Assembly: GCA_964592815.1 (NCBI GenBank)
Contig: CAZQGE010000008.1
Coordinates: 1 to 38,338 of the forward strand
DNA from: CAZQGE01 sp964592815
GTDB lineage: Bacteria; Bacillota; Clostridia; Christensenellales; CAG-917
Direction of reading: 5' to 3'
Length of the DNA stretch: 38,338 nucleotides
The notes beneath the pieces were generated by a model, which saw nothing but the letters and a program-made list of their open reading frames with translations, made no database searches and was not told where the DNA came from. This document shows positions 24,686-32,790 of the stretch, piece by piece. The translations under genes and the position numbers were made by a program. Numbering within the stretch: position 1 is the stretch's first letter; each line of letters starts with the position of its first letter.

Positions 24686-25747
24686 ATGACGGACTGCATA
24701 AACAAAAAAATTGATTTGCTTGATTTATCATTACAAGAATTGAAAAATGAGTTTTCCGCCTTTCCAAAATATACTGCTGGACAACTCTTTGTTTTTTTAC
24801 ACGAAGGCAAGACTTTTGACGATATGACGTCGCTTAAAAAGGATTTCAGAGAAGAATTAAAACAAAAATATACAGCCAATAGCGTCGAAATTTTGAAAAC
24901 TTTTTGTGGTAAATCTGGCACTAAAAAATATCTGTTTAAGTTAAGTGACGGAAATTTGATTGAAGGTGTTTTTATGCCTCATGATTACGGAAATACGCTT
25001 TGCTTATCTACACAAATAGGTTGCAGAATGAATTGCAGTTTTTGTGCGTCAGGTTTAGACGGATTGTTACGTAATTTGACAGCTGGAGAAATGCTCGGGC
25101 AAGTTGTTGCAGTAAATAAAAATGAAGGCGGGAGCATTAAAAACCGTAAAGTTACAAATTTAGTGCTTATGGGAAGCGGTGAGCCATTTGACAACTACAA
25201 TAACGTCTTAAAATTTTTGGAATTTGTTACGTTTGAAAATGGAATAAATATTAGCGAACGAAACATATCGTTGTCAACATCTGGACTATGCGATAAGATA
25301 GATGAATTTGCATCAAGTGGACACAAAGTTACGCTTTCAATAAGTTTACACGCGCCATTTGATAATTTGCGAAGTAAACTTATGCCAATAAATAAAAAGT
25401 ATCCAATTGATAGATTGGTGAAGTCCGCAAAAAATTATTTTGAGAAAACTGGTAGACGCGTCATATTTGAATATACCTTAATCAAAGGTGAAAACGATAG
25501 CGATGCTTGTGCTGATGAACTCAAACGACTTACAAGCGGTTTTCCGACGCATATAAACCTTATTAGATTAAATGAAGTAAAAGAAAATAATTATTTTGCG
25601 CCAACTGAAGATGCGACAGCAAAATTTGCTGAAAAACTTGAAAAACTTGGTGTTTCTGTTACAATTAGAAGAAGCCTAGGAAACGACATTGAAGGCGCGT
25701 GCGGTCAATTAAGAAGGCGATATTTGGAAGAAAATCTAAAAAAATGA
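24686..25747 (+). CDS. rlmN: 23S rRNA (adenine-2503-C2) methyltransferase RlmN
   Basis: A 353-residue radical-SAM methylase that modifies A2503 of 23S rRNA and A37 of some tRNAs. The cluster motif is CRMNCSFC, with LMGSGEPFDNYNNV downstream. The methyl-carrying cysteine is in the C-terminal GACGQLRRR. Its last bases overlap rsgA by four (ATGA). In Bacillus subtilis prpC-prkC lie between these two genes; they are absent here. Confidence 0.95.
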   Translation: MTDCINKKIDLLDLSLQELKNEFSAFPKYTAGQLFVFLHEGKTFDDMTSLKKDFREELKQKYTANSVEILKTFCGKSGTKKYLFKLSDGNLIEGVFMPHDYGNTLCLSTQIGCRMNCSFCASGLDGLLRNLTAGEMLGQVVAVNKNEGGSIKNRKVTNLVLMGSGEPFDNYNNVLKFLEFVTFENGINISERNISLSTSGLCDKIDEFASSGHKVTLSISLHAPFDNLRSKLMPINKKYPIDRLVKSAKNYFEKTGRRVIFEYTLIKGENDSDACADELKRLTSGFPTHINLIRLNEVKENNYFAPTEDATAKFAEKLEKLGVSVTIRRSLGNDIEGACGQLRRRYLEENLKK

Positions 25748-26601
25748 AGGCAATTAAAGGCAGAGTAATAAAAGCAATAGCTTCAAAATTTTTTGTCGAC
25801 ATCGAAGATGATGTCAAAATTTGTTATGCAAGAAAAAAATTGAAACTTGACGGAGATATTTTTGTTGGTGATTGGGTTTTTATTGAAAAAGAACAAAAAA
25901 CTTATGTTATTGAAGAGGTGATAAAACGCAAAAACATCCTTTTAAGACCATACATAAGCAACGTAGATATATGTCTGATTGTTATTGCTTGCGAGCCTGA
26001 ACCCGATTTTTTGTTAGTTGACAAAATCATTGTAAACTGCCTTAAAGAAGATATCGTCCCTGTTTTGATTGTCAATAAAGCTGATGTTGGAGTTGTAGAA
26101 TATAAGGCTTATGAAAACGTGCTCCCGCTGTTTGTGTGTTCAGCAGTAAATCCGCAAACCTTGTCTGAATTAATCAATTACATTAAAGGTAAAACTGTCT
26201 GTTTTGCAGGTCAATCTGCCGTTGGAAAAAGCTCAATTCTCAACGCTATATTAGATAAAAAGGCTATGGAAGTTGGTGAATTGTCAAGCAAAATTAAACG
26301 CGGAAAAAATACGACAAGGCATTCTGAGGTTTTTAAGGTTCAAGATGGAACGTATCTCATTGATACTTGTGGTTTTTCTATGCTTGATACCATAGATATT
26401 CCATCTGAGGAATTAAGATTTTATTTTGATGACTTAGAGAAATTTCGTAAAGAATGCAAATTTAACTCTTGTACGCATATTGACGAACCAAATTGCGCCG
26501 TAAAAGAACACGTAGGTTTAGATATTGACAAGGGTAGATATGAAAGATATAAAATCATATATAATGAGTTAGAAGATAGGAGGAAAAGTAAGTATGATTA
26601 A
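25744..26601 (+). CDS. rsgA: Ribosome small-subunit GTPase RsgA
   Basis: A 285-residue circularly permuted GTPase for 30S maturation. It has an N-terminal OB domain (MKAIKGRVIKA...), G4 NKAD, then G1 GQSAVGKSS and G3 DTCGFS, in the order typical of the family. The C-terminal zinc site is C-x4-C-x-H-x5-C (CKFNSCTHIDEPNC). The ATG at 25744 overlaps the rlmN stop. An alternative start 15 codons upstream lies inside rlmN and adds an atypical sequence. Confidence 0.94.
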   Translation: MKAIKGRVIKAIASKFFVDIEDDVKICYARKKLKLDGDIFVGDWVFIEKEQKTYVIEEVIKRKNILLRPYISNVDICLIVIACEPEPDFLLVDKIIVNCLKEDIVPVLIVNKADVGVVEYKAYENVLPLFVCSAVNPQTLSELINYIKGKTVCFAGQSAVGKSSILNAILDKKAMEVGELSSKIKRGKNTTRHSEVFKVQDGTYLIDTCGFSMLDTIDIPSEELRFYFDDLEKFRKECKFNSCTHIDEPNCAVKEHVGLDIDKGRYERYKIIYNELEDRRKSKYD

Positions 26602-27238
26602 AGTTGCGCCGTCGATATTGTCGGCTGATTTTTGCAAGATGGCAGAGGCTGTTGAAAACCTAAAAAACTGGGGTGCTGATTGGGTTCATTGTGACGTTAT
26701 GGACGGGGTTTACGTTCCAAATATAACTTTTGGAATGCCAATGGTAAAAGATTTACGAAAACACACGGATATGTTTTTGGACGTGCATCTTATGATAACA
26801 AAACCTGAGAGATACGTCGGAGAATTTTGTGATGCAGGCGCAGATATTGTTACCTTTCACCCAGATGCGTCAGAAGACGTTCAAGGCGCAATCGATACAA
26901 TTAAAAACAAAGGTAAAAAGTGTGGTTTAGTTGTGAATGCCGACCAGTCTTTTGATATTGCAAAGCCCTACTTAAATCAACTTGATATGTTGTTGATTAT
27001 GACTGTTCAAGCGGGTTTCGGCGGACAAAGTTTTAAGGAAGATTGCCTTAAAAAAGCCAAGTATGCTGAAAAAATCAAGGAAGAAAACAATCTTAATTTT
27101 GAAATTCAGTTGGACGGCGGAGTGTCACCGTCCAATATCGAAATTTGCAAAAATTCAGGAGCAACCGTCGTTGTTGCAGGCAGCGCGGTTTTTAAGGCAG
27201 AGGACCCCTCAAAAGCAATAAAATCTATGCAAATTTAG
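26594..27238 (+). CDS. rpe: Ribulose-phosphate 3-epimerase
   Basis: A 214-residue TIM-barrel epimerase that interconverts ribulose-5-phosphate and xylulose-5-phosphate. Signatures are IAPSILSAD-like VAPSILSADF, WVHCDVMDGVYVPNITFG, DVHLMI, VQAGFGGQSF and the C-terminal QLDGGVSPSN, VAGSAVF. AGGAGG precedes the ATG, which overlaps rsgA by 8 bases. Its stop lies 2 bases from the end of the convergent spoVM. Confidence 0.96.
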   Translation: MIKVAPSILSADFCKMAEAVENLKNWGADWVHCDVMDGVYVPNITFGMPMVKDLRKHTDMFLDVHLMITKPERYVGEFCDAGADIVTFHPDASEDVQGAIDTIKNKGKKCGLVVNADQSFDIAKPYLNQLDMLLIMTVQAGFGGQSFKEDCLKKAKYAEKIKEENNLNFEIQLDGGVSPSNIEICKNSGATVVVAGSAVFKAEDPSKAIKSMQI

Positions 27239-27240
27239 GT

Positions 27241-27327
27241 TTATTGTTTTGGTTGCTTGTCTTTTCGCTTTAATTTTTTAAGTATATATTTGATAAATTT
27301 TGGCGGATTATAACAAACGATTTTCAT
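27241..27327 (-). CDS. spoVM: SpoVM-like spore coat anchoring peptide (28 residues)
   Basis: A 28-codon gene beginning MKIVCYNPPKF, followed by a lysine-rich amphipathic stretch. AGGAGG (27338-27333 on the minus strand) lies 5 bases before the ATG. SpoVM of Bacillus subtilis is a 26-residue amphipathic helix that marks the curved forespore membrane. Pro9-Lys10-Phe11 here line up exactly with its PKF at residues 9-11, including the proline needed for curvature sensing. The position between rpe and rpmB is the same as in Bacillus. A minus-strand CATAATTT (27353-27346) resembles a mother-cell sigma -10 box. Identification rests on motif, size and synteny. Confidence 0.8.
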   Translation of the reverse strand: MKIVCYNPPKFIKYILKKLKRKDKQPKQ

Positions 27328-27426
27328 AATTGCCTCCTAGCATTCAAATTATGTTGGGGGGTAATTTTTTGTTACTAAATAAAGTTGTAAATGGTAATTT
27401 AATTGTAAAAAAAAGTTATCAAAGAA

Positions 27427-27451
27427 AAAACCCGCTATTTTAGCGGGTTTT
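27427..27451 (-). terminator. Intrinsic terminator of rpmB
   Basis: AAAACCCGCTA (27427-27437) and TAGCGGGTTTT (27441-27451) form an 11-bp stem. Read on the minus strand it is followed by TTTTTTCTTT. It separates rpmB from spoVM, so the two are separate transcripts. Confidence 0.9.
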
Positions 27452-27468
27452 GTATTGAACAAATATTT

Positions 27469-27660
27469 TTATGCTCTATCTACTTTGCCAGATTTAAGGC
27501 AACGTGTGCAAACATAAACTTCTTCAACTCCACCAGTTGGGGTGTTAACCTTAACCTTTTGAACGTTGGGAGCCCAGCTGCGTCTTGTTTTTCTATTTGA
27601 GTGGCTAACCAAATTTCCGCTCATTCTGCCTTTGCCACAAACACTACATACCTTGGACAT
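27469..27660 (-). CDS. rpmB: Ribosomal protein L28
   Basis: A 63-residue L28 beginning MSKVCSVCGKGRMSGNLVSH, with NRKTRRSWAPN. It keeps the zinc-ribbon cysteines (C-x2-C near the start, C-x2-C in VCTRC), so it is the zinc-containing form. The start is at 27660, behind GGAGG. The frame extends 12 codons upstream, but those include the ribosome binding site. A minus-strand promoter TTGCCA (27715-27710) and TAGAAT (27692-27687) with a 17-bp spacer drives it. Confidence 0.95.
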   Translation of the reverse strand: MSKVCSVCGKGRMSGNLVSHSNRKTRRSWAPNVQKVKVNTPTGGVEEVYVCTRCLKSGKVDRA

Positions 27661-27686
27661 ACTTCTACCTCCTGTAAAACAAACGT

Positions 27687-27715
27687 ATTCTAACAAAATT
27701 ATACAGATTTGGCAA
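27687..27715 (-). promoter_or_regulatory. rpmB promoter
   Basis: On the minus strand TTGCCA and TAGAAT are 17 bp apart, with a predicted start near 27680. The GGAGG site follows in the short leader. Confidence 0.65.
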
Positions 27716-27742
27716 CTGATTTAAGTAAAATTCTTGTTTTAG

Positions 27743-27771
27743 TTGCAAAAAACTTTCTGATATAGTAAAAT
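27743..27771 (+). promoter_or_regulatory. Promoter of the asp23-fakA-recG unit
   Basis: TTGCAA at 27743-27748 and TAAAAT at 27766-27771 are 17 bp apart. The predicted start near 27778 leaves a short leader carrying AAAGG before the ATG at 27791. It diverges from the rpmB promoter. Confidence 0.6.
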
Positions 27772-27790
27772 CAAGCAAGAAAGGTAGTAT

Positions 27791-28141
27791 ATGTCACTTA
27801 CAACTTCAAATAAATTTGGAAAAATTTCTATTACCGACGAGGCTGTGCAAGCTGTTGCAAGCCGTGTCGCATCGGAATGTTACGGCGTGGTTGATTTAGT
27901 TTCGCGTCGTTTTAGTGATAATATAGGACTTTTTTTTAACAAAAGCAATTACGGTAAAGGTGTAAAAATCTCTACCGTTGATAACCTCATTTACGTTGAG
28001 GTTTTTGTTATTATTAAGGTGGGTGTAAACATTGATGCTGTCAAAAAATCTATATCCGATACTGTGAAATTCGCTCTTGAAACTTTTACGGGTATGATAG
28101 TAAAACGCGTTCATATAAACGTAGTTGGCATTCATGTTTAA
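27791..28141 (+). CDS. Asp23/Gls24 family envelope stress protein (YloU)
   Basis: A 116-residue Asp23/Gls24 (DUF322) protein. The pattern is seen in GKISITDEAVQAVASRVASECYGVVDL and VIIKVGVNIDAVKKSISDTVKFALE...VKRVHINVVGI. It corresponds to YloU, which sits before yloV in Bacillota. Family members associate with the membrane or envelope, but the role of YloU is unclear. fakA follows after 16 bases. Confidence 0.88.
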   Translation: MSLTTSNKFGKISITDEAVQAVASRVASECYGVVDLVSRRFSDNIGLFFNKSNYGKGVKISTVDNLIYVEVFVIIKVGVNIDAVKKSISDTVKFALETFTGMIVKRVHINVVGIHV

Positions 28142-28157
28142 TTGAGGATTATAAACA

Positions 28158-29819
28158 ATGTTTAGAATAGATGGAACAAAATTTAAGGAGATGCTTGCTG
28201 GCGGTGCAAAGGCACTTGAACTTAACCGTGCCGCTATCGACGAGCTTAATGTTTTCCCTGTACCTGATGGTGACACGGGGACAAATATGTCTCTTACAAT
28301 TTCTTCAGCAATACGCGAAGTAAACACTTCAGATTTTTTTGAGCTTGACAACGTAGCATTGGCTTTTTCAAAAGGCGCGTTAAAAGGCGCGCGTGGAAAC
28401 AGCGGTGTTATTACATCACAAATTTTTAAGGGTTTTGCAGTTGAGCTTGATTCCAAAATGGAAATGACGCCAAAAGAGTTTGCTAGTTGCCTTAAAAAAG
28501 GTACTGAAATTGCTTATGGTGCTGTTACAAAACCAAAAGAAGGCACAATTCTTACAGTTGTAAGGGTAATTGCGGAAAACGCATCCAACCTTGCAAAATC
28601 TAAAAATATAACCTTTGAAGAATTTATGTTGGGGGTTTTGGAAGCAGGTGAAGATATTCTTCAAAAAACTCCACAAATGTTACCTGTGCTTGCAAAGGCA
28701 GGTGTAGTTGACGCTGGCGGCAGAGGTCTTATGACCATACTTGAAGGTATGTACTGCGTGTTAGCTGAAAAACCTTTCAAACTTCTAAGCGGTGAAGAAA
28801 GCAAGGCTATTCAAATTCCTCAAAGCATAGATTCTGAAGAACATAAGGAATTTGACACTCTTGACAATGATTATGAGAATATATCTTACCAATATTGCAC
28901 GGAATATTTCATTACACATCTAAAAAATGAAGCAACCAATGCTGACATTGATAAATATCGTGATTATTTGATGACGATTGGTGATTGTGTTTTGGTAATT
29001 GGCGATATTGAACTTGTAAAAACTCACGTTCATACAAATAATCCTGATTTAGCACTAAAACAAGCGTTAAAATTAGGGGAATTAGATTCCATAAAAATTG
29101 AAAATATGATGGAACAACATAGAAAGATTGTTGAAAGTAAAAAGGTTGAAGTTAAAGAAGAACCAAAAAAATACGCAATGATTTCTATATGTTCAGGAAG
29201 TGGAATGTCAAATATATTCAAAGATTTGCTTGTTGACGTTGTTGTGGAAGGTGGACAAACGATGAACCCTAGTGTTTATGACATATTGAATGCAATAAAC
29301 TCGACAAAAGCAAAAAACATATATATTTTCCCTAACAACTCTAACATCATTTTAGCGGCAAACCAAGCCAAAGAATTGGCGGATGCAAACGTGTACGTAA
29401 TTCCAACCACAAGTATGCCTGAGGGTATTTCTGCTGCGCTAGTGTTCTCGGCAGACGAAACCCCAGAAAACAACTATTCGAATATGGTAAGTGCATTTGA
29501 GAACATCAAAAGCGCAGAAGTAACACACGCGGTGCGTTCGACCAGAATGAATGGTTTTTCAGTAAAAGATGGTGACATTATTGGCATAAACAACAAGAAG
29601 ATTGTTGCCTGCACTCAATCTGTTGAAGAAACCGCTATGCAAACGGTAGCAAGCATATCAGAGGGTGCAGAGATGATAACATTGTATTATGGCGAAAACG
29701 TTGAAGCGGACGACGCTGAAAGACTTGTAAAAGAAATTTCAAATGAATATCCCGATTTGGAAATAGCTTGCTATTTTGGCGGTCAACCGCATTACTATTA
29801 TATAATTTCTGCAGAATAA
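28158..29819 (+). CDS. fakA: Fatty acid kinase ATP-binding subunit (FakA/YloV, DAK2 domain)
   Basis: A 553-residue protein, the same length as Bacillus YloV. The N-terminal DhaL/DAK2 kinase domain has the Mg-ATP aspartates in NVFPVPDGDTGTNMSLT and then KGALKGARGNSGVI. A linker leads to a C-terminal DegV-like half. Known family members phosphorylate fatty acids bound to a separate FakB protein; no fakB is in the window. GAGGAT precedes the ATG, and recG overlaps its stop by one base. Confidence 0.9.
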   Translation: MFRIDGTKFKEMLAGGAKALELNRAAIDELNVFPVPDGDTGTNMSLTISSAIREVNTSDFFELDNVALAFSKGALKGARGNSGVITSQIFKGFAVELDSKMEMTPKEFASCLKKGTEIAYGAVTKPKEGTILTVVRVIAENASNLAKSKNITFEEFMLGVLEAGEDILQKTPQMLPVLAKAGVVDAGGRGLMTILEGMYCVLAEKPFKLLSGEESKAIQIPQSIDSEEHKEFDTLDNDYENISYQYCTEYFITHLKNEATNADIDKYRDYLMTIGDCVLVIGDIELVKTHVHTNNPDLALKQALKLGELDSIKIENMMEQHRKIVESKKVEVKEEPKKYAMISICSGSGMSNIFKDLLVDVVVEGGQTMNPSVYDILNAINSTKAKNIYIFPNNSNIILAANQAKELADANVYVIPTTSMPEGISAALVFSADETPENNYSNMVSAFENIKSAEVTHAVRSTRMNGFSVKDGDIIGINNKKIVACTQSVEETAMQTVASISEGAEMITLYYGENVEADDAERLVKEISNEYPDLEIACYFGGQPHYYYIISAE

Positions 29820-31861
29820 TGTTAAGATTGCAAGATATAAAAGGTATAGGCAAAATATCCGAAGAAAAATTGAATTCTTTGGGTATTTTTTCTATATTTG
29901 ATTTGTTAAAATTTTTGCCAACAAAATATATTGATTTAGGAGTCTTTGCTGGACTTGACAACATTGAAGAAAATCAAACTTCAATCATAAAAGCAAAATT
30001 TTTAGTTTGCTCTGAAGTTTCAAAAAGCAAAACAAAATCTTTTAAGGCTCAGTTTGAAGATGTAAACTCTAATTCAGTTTTGATAGTAAATTTTTTCAAT
30101 CAACCATATTTAAGAAATAATTTTGAAGTTGGCACGGAATATCTGTTGTTAGGAAAATATAAAAAATTTGGAAATAAATTTGTAACTGTCAATCCTCTTT
30201 ATGAAAATTGTGAGAAAGAAAATCTTAGACTTTCAGGTGTTTATACGGTTTACCCTTTAAGAGGAATAATAGGGCAGAACACTTTTAAGAACATATTAAA
30301 CAATGCGCTTTTAAGTGTAAAAGCCCAAAATGCAAAATTTTCAAACAGCAAATTTGCGGGAATTAACTCTATAATTTTTGACGCGCTTGAAGTGTGCCAT
30401 CACCCGAAAAACATTGCTGACGCCGATAATGCAAGAAAATTGTTAGGCTCAATAGACACGGCGCTAGCTATTGAAATTAAGAACAAGTTGACTGAAAATA
30501 TTAAAAACAGCCGAAAAGTATTTTATAAAAAGGCAAATATTAGAATACTTGATGTTGAAACTGCATTAGGCTTTGATTTTACTGACTCGCAAAAAAATGC
30601 CATAAACAACGTATTTGAAGATTTATCTTCTTCAAAAAATATGAGCAGAATTATATGCGGTGATGTCGGTTCAGGAAAGACTGCCGTTGCTTTTAGTGCA
30701 ATGTTGTATTGTGCATTAAACGGCTTTCAATCTGTTATGCTTGCGCCCACCGAAATTTTGGCAAGGCAACACTTTGAAAATTTTAAGATGATTGCTGAAA
30801 AGTTTAATATTAAAACTGGAATACTTTGTTCCTCGCTTTCTAGCGTTGATAAAAAACAATGTATTGAAGGTTTGAAAACGGGGAATATCAACATTTGTTT
30901 TGGTACGCAGTCATTACTTTCAGACACAGTCCAATATAAAAATTTATCTTTGGCAGTTGTTGATGAGCAACATAAATTTGGTGTAAATGAAAGAGCAAAG
31001 ATTGAGGCAAAAGGTGCTTCGGACATTTTGAGTATGACAGCAACGCCTATTCCTCGTTCACTTGCGTTAACTTTTTTGAAAAATATTGACGTTTCTTATA
31101 TATTCAGACGAAATAGCTTAATTTCTCAAATTAGTACCACATTGGTTTCAGATGAAGATTTGTTGTTTGTATTGAAAAAACTGTATGAAAACGCAAAAAA
31201 CGGAAGTCAAAGTTTTATTGTTTGTCCATCAATATTAGATTCTGAAGGGTTTGAAATTGAATCTATCGAAAGTTTTATAAAATCATATTCGGGTTTGTTC
31301 AAAGATGTAGAAGTAGGCATTTTGCACGGAAAAATGTCGCCTGAACAAAAAAATGATGTTATGAGTAAATTTTTAAGAAAAAAAATACATATACTGCTGT
31401 CAACAACAGTAATTGAAGTTGGCATAGATACAAGTGCAGATAGCATACTTATTATAAATGCCGACAGATTTGGGTTATCTTCTTTACACCAGTTAAGAGG
31501 TAGGGTTGGACGTAATGGAAAATCTGCAAATTGTTACTTGCATACTAAACGATTAAGTAAAACGTCATCAGAACAACGTCTTATTGCATTGGTCGAAAAT
31601 GATGACGGTTTGATTTTGGCAGAAAAAGATTTTGAACTTAGAGGCGCAGGGGAAATTTTAGGGTTTAAGCAAAGCGGAAATACAAAAACTATGATTTTTG
31701 AACTGCCAATGAACCTTGCTACTTTACAAGATGCAAAGATTTTTGCAGAAGAACATTTGTCACAATTTACATTTACGGAACTTGTTGCGTTGACAAGGTT
31801 GAACCGTGATAAAATATATGACTATTACTCCGTGCTTACAAATACCACGCTTAACAGTTAA
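29819..31861 (+). CDS. recG: ATP-dependent DNA helicase RecG
   Basis: A 680-residue branch-migration helicase. An N-terminal wedge domain with OB fold is followed by Walker A GDVGSGKTAVA, Walker B VDEQHKFGVNERAKI, TATPIPRSLAL, STTVIEVGID and QLRGRVGRNGKSANCYL. The start at 29819 forms TAATG with the fakA stop, so translation is coupled and no separate ribosome binding site is seen. An in-frame ATG at 29768 lies inside fakA and is not favoured. Typical neighbours rsmD and coaD are not present downstream. Confidence 0.95.
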   Translation: MLRLQDIKGIGKISEEKLNSLGIFSIFDLLKFLPTKYIDLGVFAGLDNIEENQTSIIKAKFLVCSEVSKSKTKSFKAQFEDVNSNSVLIVNFFNQPYLRNNFEVGTEYLLLGKYKKFGNKFVTVNPLYENCEKENLRLSGVYTVYPLRGIIGQNTFKNILNNALLSVKAQNAKFSNSKFAGINSIIFDALEVCHHPKNIADADNARKLLGSIDTALAIEIKNKLTENIKNSRKVFYKKANIRILDVETALGFDFTDSQKNAINNVFEDLSSSKNMSRIICGDVGSGKTAVAFSAMLYCALNGFQSVMLAPTEILARQHFENFKMIAEKFNIKTGILCSSLSSVDKKQCIEGLKTGNINICFGTQSLLSDTVQYKNLSLAVVDEQHKFGVNERAKIEAKGASDILSMTATPIPRSLALTFLKNIDVSYIFRRNSLISQISTTLVSDEDLLFVLKKLYENAKNGSQSFIVCPSILDSEGFEIESIESFIKSYSGLFKDVEVGILHGKMSPEQKNDVMSKFLRKKIHILLSTTVIEVGIDTSADSILIINADRFGLSSLHQLRGRVGRNGKSANCYLHTKRLSKTSSEQRLIALVENDDGLILAEKDFELRGAGEILGFKQSGNTKTMIFELPMNLATLQDAKIFAEEHLSQFTFTELVALTRLNRDKIYDYYSVLTNTTLNS

Positions 31862-32156
31862 AAAACTCTTGAAAAAATATTTTGAGTAAATCTCTTAAGG
31901 AAAATTATACCGATTTTAACAAAATTTTCAATTCAACCAACTTTGTCTTATAAAGTTTCTATTATCGCCTTTAATATAAAACTGCTCATTTTTTATTTTT
32001 TCTTCTAAAAATATTGTGTTTATTTTAATTTAACGTCTAAATAATATTACTATTACGGTTTTATCTTCAAACAGCGAATGCATTACATTTTTCCTTAAAA
32101 AATTAGCCAGAGTAGGGATTATAAGTTATTTTTAAGATTGATAGCTTTGTATCATA
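31862..32156. other. Gap between recG and the OLE RNA promoter
   Basis: About 295 bp of AT-rich DNA. I see no gene with a ribosome binding site on either strand. A weak hairpin with ACTC/GAGT arms near 31863-31888 may be the end of the recG transcript. Nothing else is supported. Confidence 0.5.
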
Positions 32157-32184
32157 TTGACAAAAGTAAATAAATACATATAAT
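32157..32184 (+). promoter_or_regulatory. OLE RNA promoter
   Basis: Perfect TTGACA at 32157-32162 and TATAAT at 32179-32184 are 16 bp apart, one of the strongest promoters in the window. The predicted start near 32191 is immediately before the closing helix of the OLE RNA, consistent with an abundant, independently transcribed RNA. Confidence 0.8.
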
Positions 32185-32190
32185 AATATA

Positions 32191-32770
32191 TAGATGGTGG
32201 CGCAGTATTCTAGTCAGATTTCGCTGACCCGAAGGCGGGGGTAAAATATCGTCGAAGGGCACATCAATGAAGTTTCTGGTGATGGCTTTGGTTGCCCAAA
32301 CCTGGGCTGTTGCTGGGAGTTAAGACTCTTGGGCGACTTGCAATGGCATGCAAATTTCGTTCCATCAGTCGTGGAGACCTAAACGGTAACTAAGAAGTTA
32401 CTGAATAGGATTAAACCTGCTATGCGGTGCTTATTGCGCTGTGTACAGCGTAGCCTGCTTTGCGTGGTTAGAGAGGGAGCGGGGAACAACACATAATATG
32501 TCCGGCCGACATTTCAGTGTGATTGCTCTGTGAAATCCTAATTGCAAAAAAAGATAAGGGCGGACGGAATCTGTTAAGGAAAACTTCTAGACTGTTCATC
32601 GAAACAGCTTGGGGATTATAGTGTGCACTAAGTGGCGATTCGGTGTTTTGTGCGGGTTAACCGCAAGAATGCAGAGTGATTGGAAACTTCTTGGACGGCG
32701 ACGACAAGTTTCTGCATAGGGAAATCCTACCGAACCTAAGGCGCAAGGTTTACTCAGGTTGTTGCCACCA
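32191..32770 (+). ncRNA. ole: OLE RNA (ornate, large, extremophilic), about 580 nt
   Basis: A GC-richer, protein-free block in AT-rich surroundings. The ends close as a helix: TGGTGGC (32195-32201) with GCCACCA (32764-32770). Internal hairpins include GTTGCCCAA/TTGGGCGAC (32291-32299/32329-32337), GAGT-TAAG-ACTC (32317-32328), GTAACT/AGTTAC (32386-32401), CTGTT/AACAG (32592-32607), GCGG-GTTAA-CCGC (32652-32664) and GAAACTT/AAGTTTC (32683-32712). The length (OLE is roughly 600 nt), the directly downstream polytopic membrane protein with a DxxxD motif, and the nadK-argR-recN neighbours are the known OLE setting. OLE RNA forms a membrane-bound complex with OapA and affects stress and Mg2+ tolerance. 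Identification is from size, structure and context, not alignment. Confidence 0.85.
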
Positions 32771-32790
32771 TAAATTTTGTTTGAGGTTGA

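Noticed and set aside
27896..28456. A 186-codon minus-strand frame over asp23 and fakA
   Set aside because: It is antisense to two recognised genes and has a low-complexity, unfamiliar translation.
32191..32770. Group II intron, tmRNA or GOLLD/ROOL-type RNA as the identity of the large structured RNA
   Set aside because: No intron-encoded protein, no domain V-like terminal hairpin, no tRNA-like ends with a tag frame, and no tRNA or phage context. The oapA and nadK-argR-recN neighbours favour OLE.
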